A stretch of DNA of 64,000 nucleotides, taken from the NCBI RefSeq assembly GCF_002902905.1, contig NZ_CP026124.1:5456001-5520000 (forward strand). The letters are read 5' to 3'. The notes under the pieces are model-generated. The model was not told where the DNA came from and made no database searches. It saw only the letters and a list, made by a program, of their open reading frames with translations. Shown here piece after piece: positions 8,762 to 18,633 of this stretch. The translations under genes and the position numbers were made by a program. How positions within the stretch are numbered: position 1 is the first letter of the stretch; every line of letters starts with the position of its first letter. This stretch comes from Achromobacter sp. AONIH1 (GTDB taxonomy: Bacteria > Pseudomonadota > Gammaproteobacteria > Burkholderiales > Burkholderiaceae_B).

Positions 8762-9838
8762 TCAGGCCAGCGCCTTGAGCACGGCGTCGCCCATGCCCGC
8801 GGTGCCGACCTTGGTGGTGCCGGGCTCGTAGATGTCGGCGGTGCGCAAGCCGTCGGCCAGCACGCGGCGCACGGCGGCCTCGATGCGGTCGGCCTGCGGC
8901 GCCAGGTTCAGCGAATAGCGCAGCATCATGGCGGCCGACAGGATGGTCGCCAGCGGATTGGCGATGCCCTGGCCGGCGATGTCCGGCGCGGAACCGTGGC
9001 TGGGTTCGTACAGGCCCTGCCCGCCCGCGTTCAGCGAGGCCGAGGGCAGCATGCCGATGGAGCCCGTCAGCATGGCGGCCTCATCCGACAGGATGTCGCC
9101 GAACAGGTTGCCGGTGACGATGACGTCGAACTGACGCGGGTTGCGCACCAGCTGCATGGCGGCGTTGTCCACGTACATGTGCGACAGCTCCACGTCCGGA
9201 TACTCGCGCGCCACCTCGATCACCAGGTCGCGCCAGAACTGCGAGGTCTCCAGCACGTTGGCCTTGTCCACGCTGCACAGCTTCTTGCCGCGCTTGCGGG
9301 CGGATTCGAAGCCGATGCGCGCGATGCGGCGCACTTCGGATTCGGCGTAGCGCATGGTGTCGAAGCCCTCGCGCTCGCCGGCGAAAGCGCCGTCAGGCGA
9401 GGCGCGCTCGCCGCGCGGCGTGCCGAAATAGATGTCGCCGGTCAGCTCGCGGATGATGAGGATGTCCAGGCCGGACACGATCTCGGGCTTGAGCGACGAG
9501 GCGCTGGCCAGTTCCGGGTACAGGATGGCGGGACGCAGGTTGGCGAACAGGCCCAGCGCCTTGCGCAGGCCCAGGATGGCCTGCTCGGGACGGAATTCGC
9601 GCGGCAGGCTGTCGTACTTCCAGTCGCCCACGGCGCCGAACAGCACGGCGTGCGATTCCTTGGCCAGCTTGAGCGTGGCGGGCGGCAGCGGGTGCTCGAA
9701 CGCGTCGAAGGCGGCGCCGCCGACCGGGGCCTGCTTGATGTCGAAAGGCACGTCCAGCGCCTTGAGCACGCGGACGGCCTGCTCGACGATTTCGGGGCCG
9801 ATGCCGTCGCCCGGCAAGACTGCGATGTTGTGGGTCAT
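8762..9838 (-). CDS. leuB: 3-isopropylmalate dehydrogenase
   Basis: Oxidative decarboxylation of 3-isopropylmalate to 2-ketoisocaproate in leucine synthesis. The 358-residue protein starts [20 protein letters not shown]. It has [30 protein letters not shown], the metal/substrate motif [20 protein letters not shown] and [21 protein letters not shown], all hallmarks of the isocitrate/isopropylmalate dehydrogenase family with LeuB-type residues. It is third in the leftward leuC-leuD-leuB unit, 32 bases after leuD. Confidence 0.97.
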   Translation of the reverse strand: MTHNIAVLPGDGIGPEIVEQAVRVLKALDVPFDIKQAPVGGAAFDAFEHPLPPATLKLAKESHAVLFGAVGDWKYDSLPREFRPEQAILGLRKALGLFANLRPAILYPELASASSLKPEIVSGLDILIIRELTGDIYFGTPRGERASPDGAFAGEREGFDTMRYAESEVRRIARIGFESARKRGKKLCSVDKANVLETSQFWRDLVIEVAREYPDVELSHMYVDNAAMQLVRNPRQFDVIVTGNLFGDILSDEAAMLTGSIGMLPSASLNAGGQGLYEPSHGSAPDIAGQGIANPLATILSAAMMLRYSLNLAPQADRIEAAVRRVLADGLRTADIYEPGTTKVGTAGMGDAVLKALA

Positions 9839-9870
9839 GTGCTTAGGGATCCAGTGGTCGGTATGGAGAT

Positions 9871-10521
9871 TCAGGCGATCGGACGGCTTTCGAGCCAGGG
9901 ATGGCGCGCCAGGCGCTCGGCCTCGAAAGCGCGGATCTTGTGGGCGTGGCGCAGGGTCAGGCCGATGTCGTCGAAGCCGTTGAGCAGGCAGTACTTGCGG
10001 AACGGCTCGATGTCGAACTTCATGGCGCGGCCGTCGGCCGCCACCACCACCTGGCGGTCCAGGTCGATGTTGAGCTTATAGCCCGGGAAGGCCTTCACTT
10101 CGTCGAACAGGCGCGCGACTTCCAGCTCGGACAGCACGATGGGCAGCAGGCCGTTCTTGAAGCTGTTGTTGAAGAAGATATCGGCGTAGGACGGCGCGAT
10201 GATGGCGCGGAAACCGAACTGCGTCAGCGCCCAGGGCGCGTGCTCGCGGCTCGAGCCGCAGCCGAAGTTCTTGCGCGCCAGCAGCACGGACGCGCCCTGG
10301 TAACGCGGCTGATTCAGCACGAAGTCCGGATTCAGCGGACGCTTGCTGTTGTCCATGCCCGGCTCGCCGTGGTCCAGGTAGCGCAGTTCGTCGAACAGGT
10401 TGGGGCCGAAGCCCGTGCGCTTGATGGACTTGAGGAACTGCTTGGGGATGATGAGGTCCGTGTCGACGTTTTCGCGGTCGAGCGGAGCCACCAGGCCTTC
10501 GTGTGTGGTGAATGCTTGCAT
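9871..10521 (-). CDS. leuD: 3-isopropylmalate dehydratase small subunit
   Basis: Forms the isopropylmalate isomerase with LeuC, converting 2- to 3-isopropylmalate. The product is 216 residues, typical for the proteobacterial small subunit. Recognisable motifs are [18 protein letters not shown] and the swivelling-domain signature [16 protein letters not shown]. It starts 25 bases after the leuC stop and is followed by leuB, so the three genes are almost certainly one operon. Confidence 0.97.
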   Translation of the reverse strand: MQAFTTHEGLVAPLDRENVDTDLIIPKQFLKSIKRTGFGPNLFDELRYLDHGEPGMDNSKRPLNPDFVLNQPRYQGASVLLARKNFGCGSSREHAPWALTQFGFRAIIAPSYADIFFNNSFKNGLLPIVLSELEVARLFDEVKAFPGYKLNIDLDRQVVVAADGRAMKFDIEPFRKYCLLNGFDDIGLTLRHAHKIRAFEAERLARHPWLESRPIA

Positions 10522-10546
10522 GATGTCGGATCTCGGTGCGGGGCGC

Positions 10547-11950
10547 TCAGCGGAACGAGCGGACGTCGACGAAGTGGCCGGCCACGGCGGCGGCGGCGGC
10601 CATGGCCGGGCTGACCAGGTGCGTGCGGCCGCCCTGGCCCTGGCGGCCTTCGAAGTTGCGGTTGGACGTGGAGGCGCAGCGCTCGCCCGGCTCCAGCCGG
10701 TCGGCGTTCATGGCCAGGCACATCGAACAGCCGGGCTCGCGCCATTCGAAGCCGGCCTCGATGAAGATCTTGTCCAGCCCTTCGCGCTCGGCCTGCTGCT
10801 TGACCAGGCCGGAACCCGGCACCACCATGGCCTGGCGCACATTCGACGCCACGCGCTTGCCGCGCGCGACCGCCGCGGCGGCGCGCAGGTCCTCGATGCG
10901 GGAGTTGGTGCAGGAACCGATGAACACGCGGTCCACGCGGATATCGGTCAGCGGGGTGTTGGGCTTCAGGCCCATGTATTCCAGCGCGCGCTCCATGCCG
11001 CTGCGGCGCACGTCGTCCTTTTCGCGGTCGGGATCCGGCACGCGGGAATCCACCGGCAGCACCATCTCGGGCGAGGTGCCCCAGGTGACCTGCGGCTTGA
11101 TGTCGCGCGCGTCGACCTCGACCACGGTGTCGAACTTCGCGCCCTCGTCGGTGTGCAGGGTGCGCCAATACTTGACGGCCTGGTCCCACAGCACGCCATT
11201 GGGCGCGAAAGGACGGCCGCGGAAGTATTCGACGGTCTTGTCGTCCACCGCCACCAGCCCCGACCGGGCGCCGGCCTCGATGGCCATGTTGCAGACGGTC
11301 ATGCGGCCTTCCACGGACAGCGCGCGGATGGCGCTGCCGGCGAATTCGATGGCATGGCCGGTGCCGCCGGCCGTGCCGATGATGCCGATGATGTGCAGCA
11401 CCACGTCCTTGGCCGTACAGCCGAAGGGCAACTCGCCCTCGACCTTGATCAGCATGCTCTTGGCTTTCTTCATGAGCAGCGTCTGCGTCGCCAGCACGTG
11501 CTCGACCTCGGACGTGCCGATGCCGAAAGCCAGCGCGCCCAGCGCGCCGTGCGTGCTGGTGTGCGAGTCGCCGCAGACCACGGTCATGCCGGGCAGCGTG
11601 GCGCCCTGCTCCGGTCCGATCACGTGCACGATGCCCTGGCGCAGGTCATTCATGCGGAATTCGGTGATGCCGTACTTGTCGCAGTTGGCGTCCAGCGTGT
11701 CCACCTGCAGCTTGGAAACCGGATCGTCGATGCCCTGGGCGCGGTTCAGCGTGGGCACGTTGTGATCGGCGACAGCCAGATTGGCGCCGGTGCGCCAGGG
11801 CTTGCGCCCGGCGATGGCCAGGCCTTCGAACGCCTGCGGGCTGGTGACTTCATGCACCAGATGGCGGTCGATATAGAGCAGACAGGTGCCGTCTGATTCC
11901 TGATGGACGATGTGGGCGTCCCAGAGTTTGTCGTAAAGGGTTTGGGCCAT
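10547..11950 (-). CDS. leuC: 3-isopropylmalate dehydratase large subunit
   Basis: Catalytic [4Fe-4S] subunit of isopropylmalate isomerase, partner of LeuD. The 467-residue protein has the aconitase-family motifs [37 protein letters not shown] and [11 protein letters not shown], which supply the three cluster cysteines. Length and start ([15 protein letters not shown]) are standard. It is the first gene of the leftward leu operon and is preceded by a 554-base AT-rich region with a plausible promoter. Confidence 0.97.
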   Translation of the reverse strand: MAQTLYDKLWDAHIVHQESDGTCLLYIDRHLVHEVTSPQAFEGLAIAGRKPWRTGANLAVADHNVPTLNRAQGIDDPVSKLQVDTLDANCDKYGITEFRMNDLRQGIVHVIGPEQGATLPGMTVVCGDSHTSTHGALGALAFGIGTSEVEHVLATQTLLMKKAKSMLIKVEGELPFGCTAKDVVLHIIGIIGTAGGTGHAIEFAGSAIRALSVEGRMTVCNMAIEAGARSGLVAVDDKTVEYFRGRPFAPNGVLWDQAVKYWRTLHTDEGAKFDTVVEVDARDIKPQVTWGTSPEMVLPVDSRVPDPDREKDDVRRSGMERALEYMGLKPNTPLTDIRVDRVFIGSCTNSRIEDLRAAAAVARGKRVASNVRQAMVVPGSGLVKQQAEREGLDKIFIEAGFEWREPGCSMCLAMNADRLEPGERCASTSNRNFEGRQGQGGRTHLVSPAMAAAAAVAGHFVDVRSFR

Positions 11951-12504
11951 GGATGCGCTCGGCTGATGGACGGTCCGTCTTGTGCCGGCGCGGGATCAAG
12001 ACTGGCTTGCCCGTGCCGGCCGCTGCGGCATGTGGGAATTATGCACAGGCGCTGAACCTAGTACAACCACAGTAGTTATCCTAGTATTAACACTACCATG
12101 ATGCCCATGCCGCCATGGCGGCCCAGGCGCCGGCTGCCGCCGCCGCCCATGTTCGAGACAAGCGCGAACGCGCATCCGTCGCAAGCATCAAATTCCGACA
12201 AATAATCACATATCTTCGTCAATTTAAACTAATTTGATACAGAGTTAGCAAAACGCTATAAACTTGCTTTCCCTTTCGAAAGCTGATTCGAAATAATGCG
12301 AAACAAAACGCATTTTTAAGAATAAAACCTGTCATCAAAGGGAAGAATCGTGCAAGTTCGACCGTTTTCATCGATGTTGCGCGAAAAAGCACCAGACGGC
12401 CGGCGATTATCGTTTACGAATTAACAAATCTTTAATCGTCTCTTTTGACATTTACATACATTATGTCGGCCATCTAAACCCAACTCGACTCGCGAATAAT
12501 CATC
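11951..12504. other. Divergent intergenic region between leuC and the tolC-like gene
   Basis: A 554-base gene-free stretch that becomes clearly AT-rich from about 12190 to 12500, unlike its surroundings. It must hold the promoters of the leftward leu operon and the rightward secretion operon. CCTAGTA occurs twice, at 12057-12063 and 12080-12086, next to the leu promoter candidate. A consensus TTGACA is at 12445-12450 on the plus strand, but no good -10 follows at normal spacing. Short open frames here look non-coding. Confidence 0.5.
12038..12066 (-). promoter_or_regulatory. Candidate promoter of the leu operon
   Basis: On the minus strand TTGTAC (12061-12066), a 17-base spacer and CATAAT (12038-12043) point at leuC, whose ATG is about 90 bases downstream. 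The -10 matches 5 of 6 bases; the -35 is weak beyond TTG. Confidence 0.4.
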
Positions 12505-14031
12505 ATGGCTACGTTCTTGCTCAAGCGCACGACTCTCGTCATCGCTCTCGCGTTCGCTCCCGCAGCATTCGCGCAACCCGCCACCGGCGCAGACCCCGCC
12601 GCGGCTGAAGGCACCACCCTGAATCAGGTCATCGAACAGACCCTGCTCAGCAACCCGGAAATCCAGGCCAAGTACCACGACTTCCAGTCTTCGCTCGAAG
12701 GCCAGTCGGTGGCGCGCGCCGCGTTCTTCCCGCAGGTCAACGCGCAGGGCTACGTGGGCCGCGAATACCGCAACAACGTACCGGGCGTGGGTTCCCAGCA
12801 ATGGAGCCGCCCGGGCTACAACCTGGAACTGCGCCAGCTGATTTTCGACGGCTTCCGCACCAGCAATGACGTCAAGCAGGCCGGTTTCGACAAGCTGGCC
12901 CGCTTCTATGACGTGCTGGCCACCAGCGACGCCACCGCGCTGGCCGCCACCCAGGCCTATATCGACCTGCAGCGCTACCGCGACATGGAGCTGCTGGCGC
13001 GCCAGAACTATTCGCTGCACGAAGAAACGCTCAAGCAGATCGGCCAGCGCGCCGAATCGGGCGTGGGCCGCCGCGTGGATCTGGAACAGGCCGGCGGCCG
13101 CCTGGCCCTGGCGCAGACCAACCTCATGACGGAAACCGCCAACCTGCTGGACGTGCAGCAGCGCTTCCAGCGCGTGACCGGCGCCCTGCCCCCCGAAACG
13201 CTGCAGCCGGTGCCCGACGTCGACGCCAAGCTGCCCGCCAAGCCTGGCGACTTCAACGACTCGCTGCGCCGCAACCCCAGCTTCCTGTCCAAGCAGGCTG
13301 GCCTGCAGGCCGCCGAAGCCGGCATCGCCTCGGCCAAGGGCGCGTTTTCGCCGAAGTTCGAGTTCGTGGCCTCCACCGGCCGCAACCAGAACGATCCGAC
13401 CCCGGAAAACCGCCGCATCAACAGCACCAGCGTCCAGCTGATGATGTCCTATAACCTGTATCGCGGCGGCGCCGACTCGGCCCGCGTGCGCCAGACGTCC
13501 GCGCAGTCCTATGCCGCCCGCGACATCCGCGACTACACCTGCCGCAACGTGCAGCAGGACCTGGCCGTGGCCTGGAACAACATCACCAGCCTGAACCAGC
13601 GCATGCCGTTCCTGCGTGACCACGAAGTCGCCACCGCCAAGGTCCGCGACGCCTATCGCCAGCAATTCCAGATCGGTCAGCGCACCCTGCTGGACCTGCT
13701 GAACACCGAAAACGAGCTGTTCGAATCGCGCCGCGCATTGACCAATGCGCAATATGACCTCAAGCTTGCGCAGTACCGCTGGCTGGCGCTCTCGCACGCG
13801 CTGCTGCCGGCGCTGTCGCTGCAGCCCGCGCGCAACGAGATGCCCGAGGAAAACGGCAAGCTGGTGGTGTCCGACGAAGTGATCAAGCAGTGCAATTCGA
13901 CGGTTCCCGACGCTACCCGCCTGGCTCCCGTGCGCGTGCAATACAACGAAGGCACGCTGCCGCCGACGTTGGTGCCGGTCAACGCTTCCGGCGCCGACGG
14001 CGCCCGGCGCGCGCCGCAAGCCAGGCCGTGA
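12505..14031 (+). CDS. TolC-family outer-membrane channel of type I secretion (LapE-like)
   Basis: A 508-residue outer-membrane efflux protein. The signal peptide ends at AFA-QP. It is followed by the duplicated TolC fold with its long coiled coils: TLNQVIEQTLLSNPEIQAKYHDF near residue 35, then GYNLELRQLIFDGFRTSNDV, and in the second half QLMMSYNLYRGGADSARVRQ and FQIGQRTLLDLLNTENELFESRR. The last motif marks the AggA/LapE/TolC type I secretion subgroup. As first gene before a LapB-like ABC exporter and LapC-like adaptor, it should form the outer-membrane exit for the giant adhesin. The C-terminal 60 residues form a less conserved periplasmic tail. Confidence 0.93.
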   Translation: MATFLLKRTTLVIALAFAPAAFAQPATGADPAAAEGTTLNQVIEQTLLSNPEIQAKYHDFQSSLEGQSVARAAFFPQVNAQGYVGREYRNNVPGVGSQQWSRPGYNLELRQLIFDGFRTSNDVKQAGFDKLARFYDVLATSDATALAATQAYIDLQRYRDMELLARQNYSLHEETLKQIGQRAESGVGRRVDLEQAGGRLALAQTNLMTETANLLDVQQRFQRVTGALPPETLQPVPDVDAKLPAKPGDFNDSLRRNPSFLSKQAGLQAAEAGIASAKGAFSPKFEFVASTGRNQNDPTPENRRINSTSVQLMMSYNLYRGGADSARVRQTSAQSYAARDIRDYTCRNVQQDLAVAWNNITSLNQRMPFLRDHEVATAKVRDAYRQQFQIGQRTLLDLLNTENELFESRRALTNAQYDLKLAQYRWLALSHALLPALSLQPARNEMPEENGKLVVSDEVIKQCNSTVPDATRLAPVRVQYNEGTLPPTLVPVNASGADGARRAPQARP

Positions 14032-14056
14032 TTCCGGCCTGGGCAAGGGAGGCCAC

Positions 14057-14269
14057 ATGGCCACTGAGAACAACGGTTTCTCACAACTGGACGCGGACTT
14101 CGTCCGCGTTCTGGAAGACCTGATCGACGCTTTGATCGCCAATGGCACCTTGCGCCTGACCGATTTGCCTGTGCAGGCACAACAAAAATTGACGCAGCGC
14201 AAGCAGCATCGCGCGCGTCTCGCGGAGCATCTGGACCTGCTGGATGACGAAGATGGACAAGTTATCTGA
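14057..14269 (+). CDS. Small charged protein in the type I secretion operon, unknown
   Basis: A 70-residue hydrophilic, helix-prone protein with no signal peptide or membrane segment. Its start follows GGGAGGCCAC, a strong ribosome binding site, 25 bases after the tolC-like stop. Its end overlaps the ABC transporter start by 26 bases, which suggests translational coupling. I do not recognise the family. Its fixed place between channel and transporter hints at a role in secretion or in coordinating expression, but this is inference from position only. Confidence 0.75.
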   Translation: MATENNGFSQLDADFVRVLEDLIDALIANGTLRLTDLPVQAQQKLTQRKQHRARLAEHLDLLDDEDGQVI

Positions 14270-16418
14270 GAAGGCCTCCCGTGAATGGCGCGCCGACGCC
14301 CGCGCCGCCCACGATGATCCGCTGCTGGACTGCCTGGTGGAAGTCACCCGGCTGCATGGCGTCGCCACCACGGCCCAGGCCTTGTCCGCCGGCCTGCCGC
14401 TGGAAGCCCACCGCCTGACCCCGGCCCTGCTGCCGCGCGCCGCCGCGCGCGCGCAGCTGTCCGCGCGGGTGGTCAAGCGCGCGCTGGACGAGATCCCCCA
14501 GGACCTGCTGCCCGCCATCCTGCTGCTGCAGGGCGAGCGCGCCTGCCTGCTGCTCAAGAAGGAAGGCGGCCAGTACCTGGTCAGCCATCCCGAACTTGGC
14601 GGCAGCTCGGTGGAGATGAGCCCCGAGGAACTGGCCCTGCAATACACCGGCCTGGTGTGCTTCGTGCGGCCGCAGTTCCGCTTCGACGCCCGCGCGCCCG
14701 AAGTGGCCAAGGTGCGCGAACGCCACTGGTTCTGGGCCGCCATCATGGAAAACCGGCGGCTGTACCGCGATGCGCTGATCGCCGCGCTGCTGATCAACAT
14801 CTTCGCCATGGCGATGCCGCTGTTCACCATGAACGTCTATGACCGCGTGGTGCCCAACAACGCCGTCGAAACGCTCTGGGTGCTGGCCCTGGGCATCACC
14901 CTGGTGGTCGTCTTCAACATGATCCTGAGCACCGCGCGCTCGCACGTGGTGGACAGCGCCAGCAAGCGCGTGGACGTGCGCCTGTCGGCGCAGATCATGG
15001 AGCGCGTGCTGGATCTGCGCATGGAGGGCCGGCCGGTGTCGGTAGGCTCTTTCGCGGCCAATCTGCGCTCGTTCGAGTCCATCCGCGACTTCATCGCCTC
15101 GGCCACCATCACCACCTTGGTGGACCTGCCCTTCATCCTGCTGTTCCTGCTGGCGCTGGTCTGGATCTCGCCGTGGATGGTGCTGCCGCCGCTGGTCGCC
15201 ATCGTGCTGATCCTGCTGGTGTCGCTGGCCGCCCAGGCCCGCATGGAAGCGCTGACCATGGCCTCGTTCCAGGCTTCGTCGCAGCGCAACGCCACCCTGG
15301 TCGAGGCGCTGACCGGCCTGGAAGCGGTCAAGACGCTGAACGCGCAGGGCGCGATCCAGCGCAACTGGGAACGCGCCACCGAGTTCATCGCCCAGACCGG
15401 CGGCAAGCTCAAGCTGATCTCCTCGTCCACGGTGGGTTTCGTGGCGGCGGTGCAACAGCTGGTGTCGATCTCCGTGGTGGTGATCGGCGTGTACCAGGCC
15501 CAGGAATCCGCGATCTCCATGGGCGGCATCATCGCCGCGTCCATGATCGCAGGCCGCTGCCTGGCGCCGCTGGGCCAGGTCGCCGGGCTGCTGATGCAGT
15601 ACCAGAACGCGCGCACCTCGCTGGCCTCGATCGACAACTATATGAAGCTGCCGATCGAACGCCCCGCCGAGGCCGAGTTCCTGCACCGCCCGGTCTTCCA
15701 TGGCGCGCTGGAATTCCGCGACGTCACCTTCGCCTACCCCGGCAGCTCGCAGCCGGCGCTGAAAAAGGTGTCGTTCAAGATCAAGCCGGGCGAAAAGGTC
15801 GGCATCATCGGCCGCATCGGCTCGGGCAAGACCACGCTGGAAAAGCTGGCCCTGGCGCTGTACAAGCCCACCGAGGGCGCCGTGCTGCTGGACGGCGTGG
15901 ACGTGCGCCAGATCGATCCGGCCGACGTGCGCCGCGCCATCGGCCACGTGCCGCAGGATCCGCTGCTGTTCTATGGCAGCCTCAAGCACAACCTGGCCAT
16001 GGGCGCGCCCTATGCGGACGACGCCAGCATCCTGGCCGCGGCCAACCTGGCCGGCGTGTCCGAGTTCGCCAACCTGCATCCCAATGGCTTCGACATGCTG
16101 ATCGGCGAGCGCGGCGAGTCCCTGTCCGGCGGCCAGCGCCAGTCGGTGGCCGTGGCCCGCGCGCTGATCAACGACCCGCCCATCCTGCTGCTCGATGAGC
16201 CCAGCAGCAACATGGACCACCAGAGCGAGGCGCAGCTGCGCAAGCGCCTGGGCGAGGTCAGCGCCAGCAAGACCATCATGCTGGTCACCCACCGCACCGC
16301 CCTGCTCGAGCTGGTCGACCGCCTCATCGTGATCGACAACGGCCAGATCATGGCCGACGGCCCCAAGGAGCAAGTCATCGAAGCCCTGCGTCAAGGACGC
16401 GTCGGACGCGGAAGCTGA
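14244..16418 (+). CDS. lapB: Type I secretion ABC transporter, LapB-like
   Basis: A 724-residue inner-membrane permease-ATPase that would energise export of the RTX adhesin. Residues 1-about 150 are a C39-peptidase-like domain. The usual catalytic Cys position reads as acidic residues (DDPLLDCL), so it is probably a non-cleaving docking domain as in LapB and HlyB. A six-helix membrane domain spans about 165-440. The nucleotide-binding domain has Walker A GRIGSGKTT at 523-531, signature LSGGQRQ, Walker B ILLLDEP and the switch His in LVTHRT. The start is either 14244 or the ATG at 14253. It is followed 7 bases later by the adaptor gene. Confidence 0.95.
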   Translation: MTKMDKLSEKASREWRADARAAHDDPLLDCLVEVTRLHGVATTAQALSAGLPLEAHRLTPALLPRAAARAQLSARVVKRALDEIPQDLLPAILLLQGERACLLLKKEGGQYLVSHPELGGSSVEMSPEELALQYTGLVCFVRPQFRFDARAPEVAKVRERHWFWAAIMENRRLYRDALIAALLINIFAMAMPLFTMNVYDRVVPNNAVETLWVLALGITLVVVFNMILSTARSHVVDSASKRVDVRLSAQIMERVLDLRMEGRPVSVGSFAANLRSFESIRDFIASATITTLVDLPFILLFLLALVWISPWMVLPPLVAIVLILLVSLAAQARMEALTMASFQASSQRNATLVEALTGLEAVKTLNAQGAIQRNWERATEFIAQTGGKLKLISSSTVGFVAAVQQLVSISVVVIGVYQAQESAISMGGIIAASMIAGRCLAPLGQVAGLLMQYQNARTSLASIDNYMKLPIERPAEAEFLHRPVFHGALEFRDVTFAYPGSSQPALKKVSFKIKPGEKVGIIGRIGSGKTTLEKLALALYKPTEGAVLLDGVDVRQIDPADVRRAIGHVPQDPLLFYGSLKHNLAMGAPYADDASILAAANLAGVSEFANLHPNGFDMLIGERGESLSGGQRQSVAVARALINDPPILLLDEPSSNMDHQSEAQLRKRLGEVSASKTIMLVTHRTALLELVDRLIVIDNGQIMADGPKEQVIEALRQGRVGRGS

Positions 16419-16425
16419 GGGACTC

Positions 16426-17856
16426 ATGGAGAACATCGCCACCCAAAAACCCGCCGCCCGGCCGGGCCTGCTGACGCGGCTCTGGCTCAGGCTGCGCAAC
16501 GTCTTCGTGTACGGCTTCGACCGCCTGCTCGACGGCGCCGAAAAGGGCAAGCCGCAGCAGCGCAACGACTACGTCGGCAACGCCGAATGGGTCATCCACG
16601 AATCGCAGGCGCGCGGCGCCCGCGTGCTGCTGTGGACCAGCCTGCTGGCCGTTGCCCTGCTGTTGCTGTGGGCAGGCTTCGGCAGCATCGACGAAGTCGT
16701 GCGCGGCGAAGGCAAGGTCGTGCCCTCGCGCCAGGTGCAGATCATCCAGAGCCTGGACGGCGGCATCGTCGAGGAAATCCTGGTGAAACCCGGCCAGGAG
16801 GTCGAGGCCGGCCAGATCCTGCTCAAGATCGACTCCACCCGCTTCGCCTCCTCGCTGGGCGAGAACAACGCCGAGTACCTGTCGCTGCTGGCCAAGTCGG
16901 CGCGCCTGAAGGCGCTGGCGACCGGCGAGCCCTTCGTCGCGCCCGAGGAAGTGCTCAAGCAGGCGCCCAACCTGATCGAAATGGAGCGCAACGCCTGGCA
17001 GGCGCGCACCAGCGAGCTGAACGCCACCGTCAACGTCGCCCGCGAGCAACTCAAGCAACGCCAGGAAGAACTGCGCGAAACCATTGCCAAGCGCGACCAG
17101 GCCTCGGCCAGCTGCGGCCTGACCTCGCGCGAGCTGCAGGTGACCCGTCCGCTGCTCAAGAGCGGCGCCGTGTCCGAGGTGGACCTGCTGCGCCTGCAGC
17201 GCGACGTGGCTCGCTACTGCGGCGAACAGAAAGGCGCCGAGGCCCAGATCGACCGTATCCAGGCCTCCATCAAGGAAGCCCAGAGCAAGCTCGAGGAATC
17301 GGAGCTGAATATCCGCAACCAGGCCCGCAACGAGCTGTCGGAGACCAACACCAAGCTGTCCACGCTGCGCGAGGGCAAGCTGGCGCTGGCCGACCGGGTC
17401 AAGCTGGCCGAGGTGCGCGCGCCGGTGCGCGGCACCGTCAAGACCCTGTTCAACAACACGGTCGGCGGCGTGGTGCAGCCGGGCAAGGACATCATCGAGA
17501 TCGTGCCCAAGGACGACACGCTGCTGCTGGAAGTGCGCATCCTGCCGCGCGACATCGGTTTCCTGCATGCCGACCAGAAGGCCGAGGTGAAATTCACCGC
17601 CTACGACTTCGCCATCTATGGCGGGCTGGAAGGCAAGGTCGAGCAGATCGGCGCCGACACGGTGACGGACGAGAAAGGCAATTCGTACTACGTGGTGCGG
17701 GTCCGCACCGATCGCAGCACCGTGGGGGACAAGAACCTGCCCATCATCCCCGGGATGGTGGCCGAGGTTCACATCCTGACTGGCAAGCGCACCGTGCTGC
17801 AGTACCTGCTCAAGCCGGTCCTGCGCGCCAAGGCCAACGCCTTTACCGAGCGTTGA
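16426..17856 (+). CDS. lapC: HlyD-family membrane fusion protein of type I secretion, LapC-like
   Basis: A 476-residue periplasmic adaptor linking the ABC transporter to the TolC-type channel. It has a cytoplasmic N-terminus of about 65 residues and one membrane helix (VLLWTSLLAVALLLLWAGF). The biotinyl-lipoyl-like half-motif IIQSLDGGIVEEILVKPGQEV comes next, followed by a long coiled coil (about 165-310). The second lipoyl half VRAPVRGTVKTL and a beta-barrel region follow. The family C-terminal signature GMVAEVHILTGKRTVLQYLLKPV is present. Position and motifs match LapC/LssD-type proteins that serve very large adhesins. Confidence 0.95.
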   Translation: MENIATQKPAARPGLLTRLWLRLRNVFVYGFDRLLDGAEKGKPQQRNDYVGNAEWVIHESQARGARVLLWTSLLAVALLLLWAGFGSIDEVVRGEGKVVPSRQVQIIQSLDGGIVEEILVKPGQEVEAGQILLKIDSTRFASSLGENNAEYLSLLAKSARLKALATGEPFVAPEEVLKQAPNLIEMERNAWQARTSELNATVNVAREQLKQRQEELRETIAKRDQASASCGLTSRELQVTRPLLKSGAVSEVDLLRLQRDVARYCGEQKGAEAQIDRIQASIKEAQSKLEESELNIRNQARNELSETNTKLSTLREGKLALADRVKLAEVRAPVRGTVKTLFNNTVGGVVQPGKDIIEIVPKDDTLLLEVRILPRDIGFLHADQKAEVKFTAYDFAIYGGLEGKVEQIGADTVTDEKGNSYYVVRVRTDRSTVGDKNLPIIPGMVAEVHILTGKRTVLQYLLKPVLRAKANAFTER

Positions 17857-17893
17857 CCCCCCTTACTTGATTAGAGGAGAGCGAGAAGGCTTT

Positions 17894-18550
17894 ATGAAAT
17901 CCGTTCCCGTCTTGTTGATTACGCACGACGATCTGTTGTGGCAGCGCTGGCGAGAGCTCGATCCCGAGCGCTGGCTGGTTGCCCGCGGGCGCGGGCTGGC
18001 CGACCTGCAGCGCTGGCGCGACCAGGGCCGTTCCCTGGCCGTGCTGGACGCCGACCTGCCGCGGCTGCCGTCCTGGCAGGACGCCGCCTGGGCGCAGACC
18101 CTGGCCGGCCTCAGCCTGTTGGTCGCCAGCGCCAGCCCCCACGACGAACAGGGCACCCAGGTCCTGGCCGCGGGCGCCCAAGGCTACTGCCACAGCTACG
18201 CCCCGCCGCAGGCGCTGGCACAGGCCCTGGAGGTCATCTCCACGGGCGGCATCTGGATGGGCCGTTCCCTGGTCAGCCGCCTGCTGCGCCTGGTGGCCGA
18301 GAAAGGCCAGGACGCCGGCGACTGGGATGGCGGCCTGCTGACCGAGCGCGAGACCACCGCCGCCCGTTACGCGGCCGGCGGCTGGGCCAATGCCCAGATC
18401 GCCGAGGCGCTGGGCATCACCGAACGCACCGTCAAGGCCCATCTGTCGGCGGTTTTCGAGAAACTGGGCGTGTCCGACCGCCTGCAGCTGGCGCTGCTGG
18501 TGCACGGCATCTCCTCGCCTAGCGAATCCCGCAGCAAAATCCCCTCCTGA
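17894..18550 (+). CDS. LuxR-family response regulator upstream of the adhesin
   Basis: A 218-residue regulator. Residues 1-about 120 resemble a receiver domain. Asp52 sits at the end of a strand (LAVLDADLP), but the acidic pocket and conserved Lys are poorly preserved, so phosphorylation is doubtful. The C-terminal LuxR/NarL helix-turn-helix (LLTERETTAARYAAGG...ITERTVKAHLSAVFEKLGV) is intact. I chose the ATG at 17894 over the earlier TTG at 17867 because AGAAGG precedes it at good spacing. It lies between the secretion genes and the adhesin. A perfect dyad begins on the base after its stop codon, which makes it a likely local regulator of adhesin expression. Its signal is unknown. Confidence 0.85.
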   Translation: MKSVPVLLITHDDLLWQRWRELDPERWLVARGRGLADLQRWRDQGRSLAVLDADLPRLPSWQDAAWAQTLAGLSLLVASASPHDEQGTQVLAAGAQGYCHSYAPPQALAQALEVISTGGIWMGRSLVSRLLRLVAEKGQDAGDWDGGLLTERETTAARYAAGGWANAQIAEALGITERTVKAHLSAVFEKLGVSDRLQLALLVHGISSPSESRSKIPS

Positions 18551-18568
18551 ATTGTCCTCAAGGACAAT
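18551..18568. promoter_or_regulatory. Perfect dyad ATTGTCCT-CA-AGGACAAT before the adhesin
   Basis: Two 8-base arms separated by 2 bases start immediately after the LuxR-family stop codon, 66 bases before the adhesin ATG. The short spacer and absence of a T-run make a terminator less likely than a dimeric operator. TAGTAT at 18591-18596 could be a -10 for the adhesin. The binding protein is unknown; the adjacent LuxR-family regulator is the obvious candidate. Confidence 0.5.
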
Positions 18569-18633
18569 ACCCCGGCCTGCGGGCCTCCTCTAGTATCTGG
18601 CCATCTTGGATCAATCCCTCAACGGAACCCATC

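Noticed and set aside
11996..12184. A short minus-strand open frame upstream of leuC
   Set aside because: Its 62 residues have no ribosome site or recognisable features and cover the likely leu promoter region.
12421..14202. A 593-residue minus-strand open frame opposite the tolC-like gene
   Set aside because: It covers the TolC-like gene antisense and contains only composition-driven sequence; the plus-strand frame has all TolC motifs.
14244..14700. The N-terminal domain of the ABC transporter as an active C39 peptidase
   Set aside because: The catalytic Cys position appears acidic and the adhesin has no double-glycine leader; it is better read as a docking domain.
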